The notes: generated by a model not told the origin, from the sequence alone. A stretch of DNA of 64,000 bases from Argyresthia goedartella (GCA_949825045.1 OX463820.1:5778501-5842500); one strand, 5' to 3'; positions 32,906 to 44,037 are shown, numbered from the stretch's first letter. Numbers and translations: made by a program.

Positions 32906-35085
32906 CTTGTGTCGGATTGCTTGATGTGGTGTCGACGAGGTTTCTTCGCCACCCACTACATGTTAGCCGGCTTTGTTTACGTAAATTCAAATTAAATTTT
33001 CCGTAACACAAAATGGTGCAAAATGGAGCTGTACTCTTTTTACTATTACTCTTTTTACTAATATTTAATGCGTTCTGTAATGGGGCCCAGATATTTCGTT
33101 AAACAGACTGCCCAAAAAATATGTTTCTGTATCGCATTAAACTAGTCCGTAAAGCTGGTTCCTATATCAAAAACGTTATCTTTACATAAAAAGGGAGAAC
33201 GTGTATTTGTTATTTTTCAACTGAAACCACGTCACGATATTCATCATTATGCGCCATAACAGCGCCGTTCTGAAAACACCATGCAAAGCAGGGTACGCCA
33301 ACCTTTTCCCCGCGACCATTTTCCACCATTCCCAGAGACGCGCAGTAGACAACGGAACCGACCAAAAACGATAAAAAACATCATAAAATTTCCATCACTA
33401 TTCAACGGCGCGTGGGACGAGTCGCCTCCTTGTCAAAGGTTAAAAATGACGTCATAAATATTGGCAAAAAAAGTCTGTAAGCGCAGCAAACAAAGGTCTG
33501 ATTAATGTGAAAAGCAAATGGAGGATGGGTTTGGGATGCCTCTCGTGATATGAACTGCTGGTAATATTTCATCAATATCTGCATATCGATCCTCGTAAAC
33601 TACACATTATTTCCTCCCAGGCGACAAGCTATTTTGAATTAATTCCACAAAGTTTTTGTAAATCAATTATTTATTTTATCGTACAACGTAAAACTGTTAT
33701 TGCTTTAATACCATAGGTCACGACATCATAGAGAGTCGTCTAAAATAAAATTCCAATTAAGTTTAGTCTAGACGAAAGCGTAGACTACGCGTGCAACAGG
33801 AATGCCTAACAAGGGTGACTAGAAGAAGACAGGGCTAAGTTTATTTTGTTTTAAATTTAATTGGATTCAAATCAATTGTAATGGACATATATATTTTAAT
33901 ATACCTATAAAAACGTAAAACAAACATAAAAATTACCTATAAAATTGGTTTCAAGCTGTCAATAGTTTAGACGCATTCAGAATTCCACAGAGTACTAATG
34001 CAGGGTAGTAAAAACATAGAAACCACACTCCAATAAATAAAAATAAAAAAACTACAGATACTATAATGTGGTGTCGTTTAAAGATGAAACCTACTGAATA
34101 AATTGTGAGATAAACACTGAATTTTGGCCACTGTGCTGTGTTATCTGAGGATTAATGAGATGCGAGTAGCGAGTAGCAACACAATCTTACGTTATGCTAT
34201 GTTATGCTCATATTTGTCCCGTAATACTTTCTTAGTCCTCATAAAGTTGATACGAAGCTCATAAGGCATTACCGTCCGATCGCGACGGTACACAGCTCAG
34301 GCGGGCAATAACCTAGCTGTCTACTTATTCTATACACCTCGCATGCTCCATAATAGACCTGTTTTGTTTAGATGAGCACCCAGACGCCTCGAGGACATAG
34401 CTGATGGCTTAGCTAGCTAGGCTTTATGGGGAACTAAGTGTACAAAGAATGTACAAAGTAATCGCGGGCGAGCAACTTTTTGTGATACCTCGTACATTCT
34501 CTGAGATAGACTTTGTGATGAAGAAAAATGGAATAAGAATGATGAAGTCTCTGATACCTCTGGGAACAGCAATGAGGTATCACCTGAATATGTGTTTCAA
34601 TTTGAATTTGTAAACATTTTAACATTGTGAGAGTATGGTCCTGAGGCATCGCCCTTGGCGCATCGGGATAAAGTAGAGAAATAGTTGCTAATTGATTTTG
34701 GCACCGGCCAACCGATTCGTGTCAACTTTTTAAAATAAAGTTACTCGGTTTAATAGTGAATGTTTTTATCAATGATATTTCCTTGTGTTATATTACACCC
34801 TGAATTATTCCCACTCGTGACCACTGTGGTAATATACCAAGATTCCTATTTCCCGCGTCCCGGCCGGAAGCACCGAACGTGATTTGTTGTTGATACCGTA
34901 ATGGCCGAAGCTGTAGTCCGCAGACGCCATCTTTCTAGAAAATTCTTCAGTATATTTCCCGCAGTGGCGTGGTTATGATAGCAAATTTATCTACAAATAG
35001 TGTGGTGTACTATTGTCGGTGGGAGGTGATAGTTATGGCGATACTAAATGATTTGTCTGCTGTTGGACTGTAGGGATTTGATAAA
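32906..35085. other. No recognisable gene
   Basis: AT-rich DNA without assignable repeats or open frames of note. Confidence 0.5.
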
Positions 35086-35560
35086 CTTGAAAGTGCCATT
35101 TGAGCAATTTAAAAAACATGATAAAGCGACTTTGTCGAAAAAGAGATATTATAATGTTCAAAATGACTTCAATGATGGGACTGTATGGGGTTAATCTAGC
35201 GAAACGCAGTCCTTGCTGTTAATAATTTTGTTACTATTTATTCCTGCTTATTAATTATCCCTTAATGGGTCATGGGAAAATATATTCCCACATGATTTTT
35301 AACCTTATGGCTTGGTAATAATTGCGGATACCATTGAAAAATTACCTACCTCCAGGCGCTATTAAGGGTTATAATAATTAATATTGTAATATTTGTATTA
35401 GTCAAGCACAAGCATTTTAAAAGAGATCTAAAAATAAATCTGTGGGAGTTTCTACGACCTTCTTCTCCCACAGTGGTCCAATGTAGAGAAGAGGCAAAAA
35501 ATGACGTTTTCTAAGTATATGTAAATATCTAAAGTAATAAATAAATTTGACTTTGACTAT
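35086..35560 (+). mobile_element. Jockey/CR1-like LINE 3' end, copy L3 (interrupted by a MITE)
   Basis: Starts 'gaaagtgccatttgagcaat' (encoding the LPFEQF-type tail), continues through 'gggactgtatggggttaatc', and ends with the 'ctgtgggagtttctacg' block and an AATAAA with degenerate TTTGAC repeats. The alignment with copies L1, L4 and L5 is broken by a 110-bp insert at 35259-35368. Confidence 0.82.
35259..35368. mobile_element. MITE inserted in LINE copy L3, TTAT target duplication
   Basis: 110 bp beginning CCCTTAATGGG and ending ATTAAGGG (8-bp perfect TIR CCCTTAAT), flanked by TTAT at 35255-35258 and 35369-35372. Its interior 'aaccttatggcttggtaata' is shared with the TTAA elements at 37129-37246 and 27347-27483. 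The uninterrupted LINE copies L1 and L5 show the empty site. Confidence 0.82.
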
Positions 35561-35689
35561 CTTTTTCTTGGTGGCGATGAGCTGGATCCCTATATGAAAA
35601 CAGGTTGTAGTAATATTTACTAAATCAGGTTCTGCCTCCCGGTATGGAAAAAAAGCATTATATGAACAAAAAAACTTAGTGTCACATCT
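35561..35689. other. Short spacer
   Basis: Non-coding DNA between the LINE and SINE copies. Confidence 0.5.
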
Positions 35690-35895
35690 TTTTTCATACG
35701 GGGTGGAAGAGGCACAATTGGGCCCACTTTTAGCCATTTATTCAATACACCATTTTGGGTGACAGAGGGCTAGGCCATCGCCGCAGCTACAGAGTAAAGA
35801 AGTTTTCCACCCCACCTCACTCCATCACTGTTAGAACGTCCGCATAATATACTTAAGATAAATTACTTTTCTCATTGGCACAAGTATCATGTAGC
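35690..35895 (-). mobile_element. Composite SINE, tail plus core modules
   Basis: 35697-35795 is the reversed tail module ('gacagagggctaggccatcg'). After about 50 bp, 35838-35890 is the core module ('acttaagataaattactttt' then 'ctcattggcaca'). The order matches 3280-3545 and 49690-49895. The tRNA-like head is missing. Confidence 0.7.
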
Positions 35896-37128
35896 TAAAA
35901 AAGCTCGGGGTAGTAACTGACAAGTTTGTGTTGATGTAAAACAGTCCATTGTGATCTCTCTTCGTAAATCCTATCATGTAATTGCTACAAGTATATCATA
36001 AGTACTATTAGAGTGCAATACAGTCACACCATTATACTAGCATTTAACTTAATGTACTATATACCCTACTACCAAAGTAAGCCGATACAGTCTAAAATCC
36101 ATTCAGCTGCCTCCGCCCAATTGCACGGAATCTCCTAACGACTTTAGTGGCATTGTAAAGCGCGGCCGCCGGAGAATCAACTCGATTTTCGGCCAAAGCC
36201 GGAAAATGTTGACTCTACCTGCTTTCCACGAGTTTCGGGAGTAGGCTAATTGTTTTATGTTGTTGTTGGTTTGTTTGTTTGTGGCATCTTTTATGACGTC
36301 AGATTGACGGTCTGTCCGTCGTGGTCAGTTGGAATCAAATCGTGTCCGTTGGAAATGCGGGTGGGGCGATATTCCACCGTCACTGATGTCAGTTTTCTAC
36401 TTAAAAAAACACAGAAACACTGTTGTATTCTTGTCCAAAAATTTAATTATCGATTTTGCGTGACAGAGGGTTTGCCCATCGCCGCAGCCACACTCTTTGG
36501 ACTTGCTAGCACTCGTAAATTGGTTGTAGAATGTTGTAGTCATATACCTGTAGTAGACGTAAGTAGAGTCTGAATTAAATTGCGTGACTCCTATTTCGGC
36601 TAAAGGAAGAATAGAATATACATATGTTTGCATATACATATCCTCAAACTTATCATTTGGTAGAGCAGCGTAGTCTGAAAACTTAATGGATCCTTTTCAT
36701 TACATTCAAATAGAGAAAGCTACATACACTCAAATACTATTCAAGAGACACGTTCAACTAACCAAAACAGAATTTTAGGGTTGTTTACGATAGTATGATA
36801 AGGCTGCATTGGCGGCCGAAACTGATGATTAACAAAATGTTGAGATAAATAAAGAACAGATAAATAACTTTGCTGTATCACGAGTCAGAGATGAAATAAA
36901 ATGTCAACACATCGGTTCGCTGAAATGTCACACCGGTGCCATTTTTTCTTTTTCCTAATTATTTATTTAACGAAGATTCATATAAATTGTAAGTACTAGT
37001 TACTATTTACAGGTAAATACAATAACATAAGTACCTACTAAATCGTTTTCTAGGCTAACTGTGTGCACCTTTATAAACATTAAACTAACTAATAACGGGC
37101 TCATTGAATCTTAGCTAAAAATAATCAC
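35896..37128. other. Non-coding with a SINE tail fragment at 36430-36495
   Basis: At 36430-36495 'gcgtgacagagggtttgccc' and 'atcgccgcagccac' form a decayed reversed SINE tail. A CpG-richer patch at 36160-36240 has no recognisable gene start. The rest is unassigned. Confidence 0.5.
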
Positions 37129-37246
37129 TTAACCCCTTAGTGCATGGCCTTAGCTGACATGGATCGCGATTTTCAACCTTATTGCTTGGTAATAAAGTTC
37201 AAAACCTATAAAAACATATATGGGTTACCATGCATTAAGGGGTTAA
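37129..37246. mobile_element. TTAA-flanked small element (piggyBac-type MITE), copy P2
   Basis: TTAA at 37129-37132 and 37243-37246. Ends 'ccccttagtgcatgg' and (complement) 'ccccttaatgcatgg' give a 15-bp TIR with one mismatch. It shares 'ggatcgcgatttt' and 'ttggtaataaagttcaaaac' with P1. Confidence 0.8.
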
Positions 37247-37733
37247 ACAAAGGAGTTCTTATTAAGTATCAATTTGTGTATCTCTGGGTGCGAGGCACAC
37301 TATTGCAATACCTAATAGTAAAATGGTAAATTAAAAAACCAGTGCCAATAAGTTCCCGGCAAATCACAACGAAAATTTGGTATTCCCTTCACATTGCAAC
37401 CGATGTAACCTTGAATCGACGTCCCTCGGTCTAGACAAGCGTGCATAAGCATTAATGTTTTGTTAAAACACATTTGCAATGCCGTGACCCCTCCTCAATG
37501 TAATAGGGAATGTAAGTATGGAGTAACGATAAGCTGGCAACGCGCCAATTTTACTGTGAGGGTAATTATTGAGTGTAAAAATGCGTGTGCAGCACCCATG
37601 TGATAGAAGTAAAAATTATGTTTTAACTAGATCAAATGTGGCAATCTGCTTTTATGCTCCTTATACAGATTGTGCCATTTGATTCTAATGAACACATACG
37701 TCTGTATTATATATATTATATATATATATATTT
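37247..37733. other. No recognisable feature
   Basis: AT-rich, ending in a TA-rich tract (37695-37730) next to the SINE. Confidence 0.55.
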
Positions 37734-37987
37734 GCCGACCCGAATGGCCGAGTCGGCAGTGACCCTGCCTACGAAGCCAGGGGTCCCGGGTTCGAGTCCC
37801 GGTGGGGGCAAATATTTGTTTGATGAAAACGGATGTTTGTAACCTAGTCATGGTTGTTTATCTATCTAAGTATAATATATATCTATATAAGTATGTGTAT
37901 CGTTGTCTAGTACCCAAGATACAGGGAATCCTAGTCTGGGGCTAGATCAATGTGTGTAAATTGTGTCCAAGGTATTATTATTATATA
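37734..37987 (+). mobile_element. tRNA-derived SINE, family A, copy 3 (best preserved)
   Basis: Head 'gacccgaatggccgagtcgg' (A-box region) and 'gggtcccgggttcgagtccc' (B box). The full body follows, with 'ggtattattattatata' at the end. The preserved 'ggccgagtcgg' resembles Leu/Ser-type tRNA D-arms. Confidence 0.88.
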
Positions 37988-38231
37988 TACTCAAAAGTGT
38001 AACGGAAATGATTTAAAGGTTACCTTTCCCTGATTTTGCTCTCATTTTCTTGCACTTGTACCATTAGCCTGTACCATTGATGGTACCAGTGGTATTTGTT
38101 TGTACCATTTACATGTAATAACTTATTATACCGAATGGCGCATGTAATCATAGTCATGCAAGTCACCATAACAAGTCTTTTCTCAGAAGGGATGGCCATA
38201 ACATAACTCTACGTAATATAACAAGTATTTT

Positions 38232-38388
38232 TGACAGTTGTCACTTTTTTGACAAATGTCATGATTTTTAAATATATTATGATTTTGACAGGTGACACTT
38301 TTTTGACAGGTGTCACTTTTTTGACAGGTGTCACTGTTTTGACCGGTGTCACTTTTTTAACAGGTATCGCTTTTATGACAGATGTCTG
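38232..38388 (+). repeat. 18-bp tandem array S1 of TGACA-NN-TGTCA dyads
   Basis: Dyads start in strict 18-bp register at 38232, 38250, 38286, 38304, 38322, 38340, 38358 and 38376; the unit at 38268 is decayed. Four match TGACANNTGTCA exactly (38232, 38250, 38304, 38322). T-runs of 5-6 separate them. Open frames on both strands (TFLTGV and VKKVTP repeats) are artefacts of the 18-bp period. Confidence 0.92.
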
Positions 38389-38724
38389 TGATATCCCGTG
38401 TTGCCATTTTTTATATTTACACAGTAACACCCATATCTAGATGATAACAAAAAAAAAATCGCACCACCTTTATAATAGGAGGATAATATAATAAATTTTG
38501 ATACTTACTGAATACCGAATGACACATTTAACCATTTGGTAACCAAAATTTGCTGGAGACATTGGCAGGAAATGCTATAAAATAAATGATGGCAACATGT
38601 AATATATTAGCAGATAAGAGTCGTGTAAAGCTCACTTAGTTTAACCTCTCAAAAATCGAAGGTAGCTGAAACTTAGTTAGGTCGGAAATTAAATTCCATT
38701 GAGCATTCTACTTCGAGCAAAATC

Positions 38725-38815
38725 GTGATATTTGTCAAAATGTTGATTTCCGACAAAATGTTGATTTCCGTCAAAAAAGTAGTATTTGTCAAAAAAGTGA
38801 CATACGTCAAAATCA
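38725..38815 (-). repeat. 18-bp tandem array S2 (decayed)
   Basis: About five units of 'gatttccgacaaaatgtt' type, the reverse orientation of S1; only 'tgacatacgtca' is near the full dyad. Confidence 0.8.
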
Positions 38816-38953
38816 TTATTACAAATTATGATATCTATTAAAATTTATTTATTGATTTAATTAGGCACATTAACAGAACATATATACAATGTAATACAAT
38901 AATCATTTAGCGATATTGTTCTTGTATGAATGCCTATTATTGGTGAGCACAGC

Positions 38954-39345
38954 ATTGACCATTGATTGTACTAGTAAAACTAATTTTGAAAATAATTTAA
39001 CTTCGAATTTCATAAATATAAGAAAATAATATATCTATTTTATTGTTAATATTTTTTTATATAGCCTGGATTGTATCTGCTGACCATTGACCATTGATTG
39101 TACTAGTAAAAATAATTTTGAAAATAATTTAACTTCGAATTTCATAAATATAAGAATATAACATTTCTATTTTATTGTTTATATTTTTTATATAGCCTGG
39201 GTTGTATCTGCTGACCATTGACCATTGATTGTACTAGTAAAAATAATTTTGAAAATAATTTAACTTCGAAATTCATAACTATAAGAAAATAATATATCTA
39301 TTTTATTGTTTATATTTTTTTTATATAGCCTGGGTTGTATCTGCT
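38954..39345 (-). repeat. Three tandem ~131-bp copies of a LINE 3' end
   Basis: Units begin at 38954, 39086 and 39217 (132, 131 and about 129 bp) and are over 90% identical by eye. On the minus strand each begins with 'cagcagatacaacccaggct', which is the end of the LINE coding frame just upstream (39345-39550). The array is therefore a triplicated 3' terminus. Confidence 0.9.
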
Positions 39346-39556
39346 GGGTAAAGGCCTCTCCCATCTCAGACCACTCCTTCCTATCCTGTGCCGCCCCAGC
39401 CCAGTCCGGCCAAAACCTGTCCAGGTCGTCCCGCCATCGACGTCTCGGCCTGCCTCTAGTCCGGTGTCCATCGGTGGGCAGTTGGGCACCCACACGGTTG
39501 TAAGTCTGGCCCACTTGTGGGGATGCATGCGGCAAATGTGACGGGCCCAGTCCCAC
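39340..39556 (-). pseudogene. RTE-type LINE C-terminal coding fragment
   Basis: The minus strand reads GLEAGRDVDGG/GRPRRRWRDDLDRFWPDW, then AAQDRKEWSEMGEAFTQQI. This is the same family signature as the fragment at 15711-15908 (GRPxxRWxDDL...DRxxW...EAFxQQ). 5'-truncated. Confidence 0.82.
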
Positions 39557-39856
39557 TTCAGCCTAGCGATCTTTGCGCCGACGTCAGCAATCCTGTCGGT
39601 CGGTTAGTCTAACAACGGTTATACTGTGCTCCATCGCTCTTTAGAAAACCTTGAGTTTGGACTTCTGGCTCTTGTTTCTGGTCAAGTTTGAGCACCGTAG
39701 GTGGATTCATATGGATAGGCAGGATTCATATGGACGAGTTTGAGCTTCAGTGACAATGGAAGGTAGCCCTTGTCTATTAATTTCAATTATTATTTAGTAG
39801 CTGATGCTCGCAACTTCATCTGCGTGTTCCTAGGAAGTATCATTTACCGATGTAAC
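39557..39856. other. No recognisable feature (possible LINE continuation)
   Basis: GC content falls off from 39600. The first ~50 bp may be further decayed LINE coding sequence on the minus strand. Confidence 0.4.
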
Positions 39857-40150
39857 GTTACCCTCCTTCTGGTGCAGACGGAAAAAAAGGATCCTGTATG
39901 TTAACCTGGCTCATAAAATATCTCCGTGTTAAATTTAATTAAAATCCGTTCAGCCGTTTTCAAATCAAATCAAATCAAATCAAAAATCATTTATTTCCAT
40001 AGGATGTTGTTACATCACTTAGATCCGTCATTACATTTTTTTGGGTGAGTTCACAAACACAATGGCGGAATCTGTGGAGAAGAGCTCACCGAAGAAACTC
40101 CACAGTCGTCGCATCTTTTGCGTTTCCTTTTTAAATAAAATATTGTCAAA
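39857..40150 (-). mobile_element. Interspersed repeat end plus LINE 3' terminus with (TGATT)n tail
   Basis: 39862-39897 has the 'taccctccttctggtgcag' repeat end. 39957-39990 is '(aatca)n' followed by 'aatcatttatttcc', and about 40060-40115 has 'ggcggaatctgtggagaaga' and 'gaagaaactccacag'. Together these look like a reversed LINE 3' UTR with a pentanucleotide tail. Confidence 0.55.
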
Positions 40151-40440
40151 TTACAAAATGAATGCTAATTATATATCGAAACAGCCTGTTACTCAAACAA
40201 CAACGCGCCATTTTTAGCGAAATTGAGGCACAAATACACTAACGTCCAAACATCGCTCCTTTCACGTTTGTAATATTAAGTGGATTATTATCATTCCTAA
40301 CTTTCTCAGAAAATATACAAGCTTATTCGTTACAATTCAGTTTTCTCTATCTTTAGGATTTTATTCAGGAAGACAGGTAAGCGATCATGAAATATGTCTA
40401 TGTCGTTTTCAATTTAGGTTTTTTTTTATATTTGTCGCAG
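40151..40440. other. No recognisable feature
   Basis: AT-rich spacer before the third 18-bp array. Confidence 0.5.
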
Positions 40441-40449
40441 ATTCTGGGT

Positions 40450-40712
40450 ATCTGTCACATGTCTGGACATCTGTAAAAAAGTCACTCTTGTAAAAAGGTG
40501 ACACATGTCAAAAAAGTCACACCTGCCAAAATAATGACATCTGTCAAAATAATGACACATGTCAAAATCATGACATCTGTAAAATATTGTACGTCACATA
40601 TTACATCTGTAATATTGTTCGTGACACATGTAAAATCACGATATCTGACAAAACAGTCACAACTGTCAAAATAAACACATTTCAAAATCATGACTTCTGT
40701 CAAAATCGTCAG
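40450..40712 (-). repeat. 18-bp tandem array S3 of TGACA-NN-TGTCA dyads
   Basis: Dyads at 40499, 40517, 40535, 40553 and 40571 keep exact 18-bp register. Three match TGACANNTGTCA exactly (40499, 40535, 40553). Further decayed units run to 40702. A-runs follow each dyad, so the orientation is opposite to S1. Confidence 0.92.
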
Positions 40713-41694
40713 AAAATTCATAACTAAGCATATCATAGGCGCCTTAGAAGTTGTACTTCAAAAAGTCTTACCTAACCGTACTAACTGAGCGACTGTTTTA
40801 TCATCTAACTAAGCCACAGCCTCGAAGTGACTAGCGGACGCGGCTCAGTTAGTATTTTAGGTTTTATATTTTTCCGTTTGAAATTAGAACCCCAAAAATC
40901 CAAGGCTTGTCCCACATGAATCTCAGAGATACCACCACCACTGACTTTCGCTCGACGATTTTTCGCCTCTCGATCTGGCAAAGACTGCCGAGCCTGCGTG
41001 ATGGATCGCCAGGTTTAGTGGCGAAGGTATAATGTGGCAACTTTGCTCAGGTACCTCTGCCCATAATAAGTTGTATGAGATGAGGTGTCTGGGTTTAGTG
41101 GTCGATGTAATGAGTCTGAGTAATCGCGGATTCTGATGAATGGCTGCGCTATCTGTTTAGATGCGTTCTGGGGTGGATATGTGTAGTTACAACTATTTTT
41201 TTCCGGTTTGCGGTCAGCAGTCGTTTTGGTAGATGCTACGCACGAATGGGATAAGAAGCTGGCATGCAGAACTATTTACACTTATCTATACTCATTCTAT
41301 ATGCTATTATTTTATGTATAAAATGTCATAGGGAAATAAATGACGAATGATAAAATTATTAGAGTACAGTGTTAAATTTAATTAAATTTAACACGGTATT
41401 ATAATAATTTTATATAATTACGTTAAGTCTTATCTGCTTCTTGTGTGCTTTTAGGTGTACCGAAGTCGTTTTTTATAAAAATTACCTTATTTATTTCCTG
41501 GTTTTTAGTACAACATGTCGAAAATTCTGTAAATCCGTAGTACAAAAATAAGGCTGTGTTTACATACATAACTTGTGCAATATTAGTACACATTGCTGTA
41601 TTCACCTTTGAAGCCATATTGATAACCCACAAAGTTTTTCAGCCGCATATTTAGGTAAATAAAATTTGCCATTTTACTTTATTTTAAATTTGAT
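40713..41694. other. No recognisable feature
   Basis: Non-coding; the open frame at 41423-41632 (-) has no recognised domain. Confidence 0.5.
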
Positions 41695-41862
41695 GTACCC
41701 AGTAACACTCGCACCATCAAGACGAAAATAAGGACGCATCATTCATCAAAATCAGTTGAGCCATTGAGTCGAGGGGACACGGTAACATACATACATACAT
41801 ACATACATACAGGTCAAACACTAACCCTCCGATCTTCTGCTTCGTTGAAGTCGGGTAAAAAA
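41695..41862 (+). mobile_element. Interspersed repeat with (CATA)n and '...gaagtcgggtaaaa' end
   Basis: Contains 'aaaatcagttgagccattga', '(catacata)n' at about 41787-41812, and 'ctaaccctccgatcttctgc' ending 'gttgaagtcgggtaaaaa'. A sister copy is at 53120-53330. I recognise it as a common lepidopteran repeat of uncertain class. Confidence 0.65.
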
Positions 41863-42425
41863 AAAACTTAAACAAACCCGTAAATAAATAATACATTTTT
41901 GACTTTTAAATGAGACCACCACTCAATTAGCAAGGATAAGATGGTCTAATCAAATATATTTCATAATAAAAAAAATTGGTTGTTTGTAAAGTAGGTTTAC
42001 GATCGAGATGTTTACGTGATAAAGGGTTTGTATGCCGCTAGAGTGAGAGAGACGGAGGATCGGTCCACTCACTCGAACGCTATGCCAGCCTCCGCTCGTG
42101 AGGATTCCGCGTGACAAGTTTCACGGAATGACTGGCAGCGCTCGAGATGAGACGGGAGATCGGTCCGTCTCTCTCTCGTTATACCTGCGATCGCGCTCGT
42201 GAGGTTTTGGTGTGACACAAGTGTCTGAACATGTCACCCGACTAAAACGATTTTAAAGACGTTATCACGTCAATATGTTCAGAATGTCATCCCTAAAAAT
42301 ATTTATTATAAGTACACAAAACAACGTTATTCGCTGGGCCCGCCTATACACTAAATCGTCAGCGCGGCTCCGCTGACGTTACTTGCCATACTTAGTAACT
42401 TATTCTGCATAGTCAGAAAAGTCAT
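41863..42425. other. Non-coding; pair of related GC-richer words
   Basis: 'agagagacggaggatcggtc' (42045-42064) and 'gagacgggagatcggtccg' (42147-42165) suggest an internal imperfect duplication of about 100 bp. Confidence 0.45.
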
Positions 42426-42526
42426 TTAACCCCTCATTTACCACCGGCGTTAGCTAACGCCACTTTAGCCACATAGGGTTCAAAATCGCGACCGGTCCCA
42501 ACTACCCTCGGTTTTTGAGAGGTTAA
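42426..42526 (+). mobile_element. TTAA-flanked small element (piggyBac-type MITE), copy P3
   Basis: TTAA at 42426-42429 and 42523-42526. It starts 'ttaacccctcatttaccacc' and ends 'ggtttttgagaggttaa', so the TIR is about CCYCTCA. It shares 'cgttagctaacgccacttt' and 'caaaatcgcgaccgg' type words with P1. Confidence 0.78.
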
Positions 42527-42576
42527 AACACTACGGTAAATTAGTGCACGTCTATTATAGCTCTAGCGGTCCCAGT

Positions 42577-42669
42577 TTAACCCTAGCGTCTCAAGAGCGC
42601 CGTGTCTAGTCCCAAGTGGCTGTGGAAATTGAGACCACTTCGGATTACTGCACGTGAGCAAAGGGTTAA
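42577..42669. mobile_element. TTAA-flanked small element, second subfamily
   Basis: TTAA at 42577-42580 and 42666-42669. Ends CCCTAGCGTCTCA and (complement) CCCTTTGCTCACG. It lies only 50 bp from P3, but its interior is not shared with it. Confidence 0.6.
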
Positions 42670-43224
42670 TTAGCTTCATTACACATATCTGTGACAAGAG
42701 ATAGAAGGCATGACCGTGGATGAAGGGTTAGGTTGGATTGAAAAGCGAATGAACTCCCTCTTGTTAAATGGTCCTATTTATTTACGGTAGTAGGTACCCA
42801 ATATTCAATCTAAGGATATACTGACAGTTATCTCTCTCGACCACCAGAAACAGACCTACTATCACTACCATGCCAACATCATCTCTCTTTCGAGATATCC
42901 CAAATGCATCCAATCCCAAATCTTTCTATGGATTGTCCTTACACGGTCAAACTTACTGAGCGTCACTGTAACTAGTTCGAACGATTTCTCCATTCATTAT
43001 AATTGTAATAAAGAAATATTAAAAATAGTGTTCGTATCAGTCTAACAACACATGTGTCAGGAAGGACAAGCATCATGCGACGCGTGGGTTACAGTATAAT
43101 ATACACACGCGGTTTACGAACTTCGAGAGAGCTGTAGTTCCAAATTATAACATCTCATTTCTATTGCTATAAGAAAATTGCGTCATTTCTTAGATTTTTC
43201 ACCCAATATTAATATTTTTTTTGT
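42670..43224. other. No recognisable feature
   Basis: Non-coding DNA. Confidence 0.5.
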
Positions 43225-43692
43225 TTGTTTTCAGGTAAATCTCAATTACCGTGGCCTCAATCATACGTGTAAGAATAACTATTCTTTCAAGGGTCAATGC
43301 ATTCTCTGCTACAACAAGATACCTTTGGAGGTCTTGAAATTGCCATTTGAGCAATTTAAAAACCATCTTAAAGCGACTTTGTAAAAAAGGGATATTACAA
43401 TGTTTAAGATTACTTAAATGACGGGACTGTATGGGGTTAATCTGGCTCAACACAGGCCTTGCTGTTAATAGTTTTGTAATTATTTATTCCTACATATAAG
43501 TTATGATATAATTATATTATAAAATCTGTATTAGTTAAGCACAAGCAATTTTTAAAAGAGATCTAAAAATCAATCTGTGGGAGTTTCTACGCCCTCCTTC
43601 TCCCACAGTGGTCCAATGTAGAGAAGTGGCAAAAAATGACGATTGCTAAGTATATGTAAATATCTATAGTAATAAAGACATTTGTAATTTGG
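43225..43692 (+). mobile_element. Jockey/CR1-like LINE 3' end, copy L4 (longest coding tail)
   Basis: Frame through 43265-43384: NNYSFKGQCILCYNKIPLEV, then LKLPFEQFKNHLKATL and a stop where sister copies continue SKKGYYN-type residues. The pattern 'F-K-G-x-x-x-Y-N-x-(I/L)-P...F-K-x-x-L-K' is the usual C-terminus of Jockey/CR1-like reverse transcriptases. The 3' UTR has 'gggactgtatggggttaatc', 'ctgtgggagtttctacgcc' and an AATAAA. Confidence 0.82.
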
Positions 43693-44037
43693 AATTTAAT
43701 TAGTTGCGGAACGGTTTGTAAACAGAGTGTCCAGTAACTCATCAAGCGAGTTTCAGGAGATATATATGGTCTGCTTACACAGCGTCTGGCAAAAATATAT
43801 CAAATAACTTTAATGATAGGTATTTTTGTAAAACATCCAAAAAAACGGCATACATTTATAATTACTTTGACATCAAATTGTCGATGAACCAATTGACATA
43901 GATTTTTAAAATTTATTTACTAGACCCTGTACAGGCTTTCCTATCTCCCGGTACTGGCTCGACTTCGAGTTACGGGACTCTATGTATAATAAAATAGCAC
44001 CCAAAATGCTTATCAACGATATAAGCTATAAATGAAT
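43693..44037. other. No recognisable feature
   Basis: AT-rich spacer. Confidence 0.5.

Noticed and set aside
38232..38388. CRISPR-like array
   Set aside because: The repeat is 18 bp with T-run spacers and no unique spacer sequences; eukaryotic context.
38209..38440. Repetitive TFLTGV / VKKVTP 'proteins' on both strands
   Set aside because: An 18-bp period is a multiple of three, so frames stay open by default; no sign of a gene.
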